A stretch of DNA of 64,000 nt from Odontocerum albicorne. Lineage: Eukaryota; Arthropoda; Insecta; Trichoptera; Odontoceridae. Position numbers and translations under genes: made by a program. Under the pieces are notes generated by a model. The model was not told the DNA's origin. It saw only the letters and a list, made by a program, of their open reading frames with translations, and did not search any database. The stretch spans positions 12,097,452 to 12,161,451 of the forward strand of contig OX463859.1 of the NCBI GenBank assembly GCA_949825065.1, read 5' to 3'. Numbering within the stretch: position 1 is the first letter of the stretch; each line of letters opens with the position of its first letter. Below, in pieces: positions 63,415 to 64,000 of the stretch.

Positions 63415-64000
63415 ATAAAACTAGCATCATCATCAGTGATACAACAGCTCAGAGTGAACCGTGACCTACAACAGTATAGATGATTAATGAAAACGACCTC
63501 GGTGTTTTTGGAGATTCATCAAAACCAGACATTTTTTATTCTCATGTTCGTATGGTACTCGTACCCTTTAACATATCTGAATTGATTATTCGAACGTACT
63601 AAATACCGTGGAAGGGAGACAACATTGTTGTCGCCCCCATTAATCGAGCCTTCATGTTTAGAAGGGCTGTATAATTTTCCAAACTGTGTCTAAAAGATGT
63701 TCCTTCGAAGAAGAGTAAAACCTTGAAATCTATATCGTGTTTACCAAATAATAATAAATTGGACTATTCCAGTTCGATCCAGTAAGACGGGGAATTACTT
63801 ACTATTTGCTGGTCCTGGGGCGTGGAATATTCTGCTTCTAAGTGGTTGAGATAACCCTTTTTAGAGGTCGTATCAATATTCATAATTATTTATAAATAAT
63901 CCACACGTACAATACACTCCAGTTATTGAAAGATTTTAATCAAATTTTACCAAGCATTGTTCTAATTTTATATCTTCTCAGGATTTAGACGATTCTGTCC
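63415..64000. other. No recognisable feature
   Basis: Unassigned to the window end. Confidence 0.4.

Overview
The window is 64 kb of AT-rich eukaryotic DNA. It looks like intergenic or intronic sequence from an arthropod, most likely an insect, although I cannot name the species. I base this on three things: several distinct mariner/Tc1 transposons of insect type, RTE-like and jockey/CR1-like non-LTR retrotransposons in all stages of decay, and tRNA-derived SINEs with many minisatellites. I found no convincing host protein-coding gene, no rRNA and no functional tRNA gene. There is no bacterial-style gene organisation. Coding sequence is confined to transposases and decayed reverse transcriptases.

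Working family names used below. LINE-A: RTE-like; its decoded C-terminus carries MRALRR, LRWFGHV and RGRPRK motifs and its 3' end is a (GTAT)n-like tail. LINE-B: jockey/CR1-like, ending LAFPVHRS...FTVYAMRLWNQL...LACFKKRL plus a 3' UTR. SINE-A: tRNA-derived, with A and B boxes. Rep-B: an unclassified dispersed repeat of up to about 670 bp with a GAGGAGAGTCTGCTCTCTAA motif near its 3' end. T1 and T2: two Tc1/mariner-superfamily elements.

Layout. 0-5.7 kb: Rep-B and LINE relics, a 278-bp fold-back element and a long (TA)n. 5.7-6.8 and 20.5-21.7 kb: two nearly identical mariners; the first has a 191-bp deletion and the second has an intact ORF. 7-20 kb: LINE-A relics, SINE-A copies, TTAA-flanked MITEs, a short non-autonomous Helitron inside LINE-A, and T1/T2 derivatives. 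21.7-36 kb: microsatellites, more T1/T2, LINE-B and RNase-H-type LINE remnants. 37-40 kb: 132-, ~130- and 51-bp tandem arrays and a SINE cluster. 41-48 kb: two dead mariners, a palindromic MITE and Rep-B. 49.5-51.5 kb: a degenerate repeat field split by an RTE LINE. 54-57 kb: a 54-bp minisatellite of about 32 units with a 7-unit higher-order structure, split by a complete Mos1-like mariner with intact ORF, TIRs and TA target duplication. 57-64 kb: short tandem arrays, LINE relics and a mariner whose 5' half is present as an inverted duplication.

The parts interact as a genomic parasite community. SINE-A shares its 3' tail with LINE-B, so LINE-B is the probable source of its retrotransposition machinery. 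Younger elements sit inside older ones, and several empty sites can be read directly by comparison with other copies. The two intact mariner ORFs (20.5 and 55.6 kb) are the only plausible functional genes. I did not find an undescribed host system; the most informative content is the nested-insertion record and the SINE/LINE partnership.
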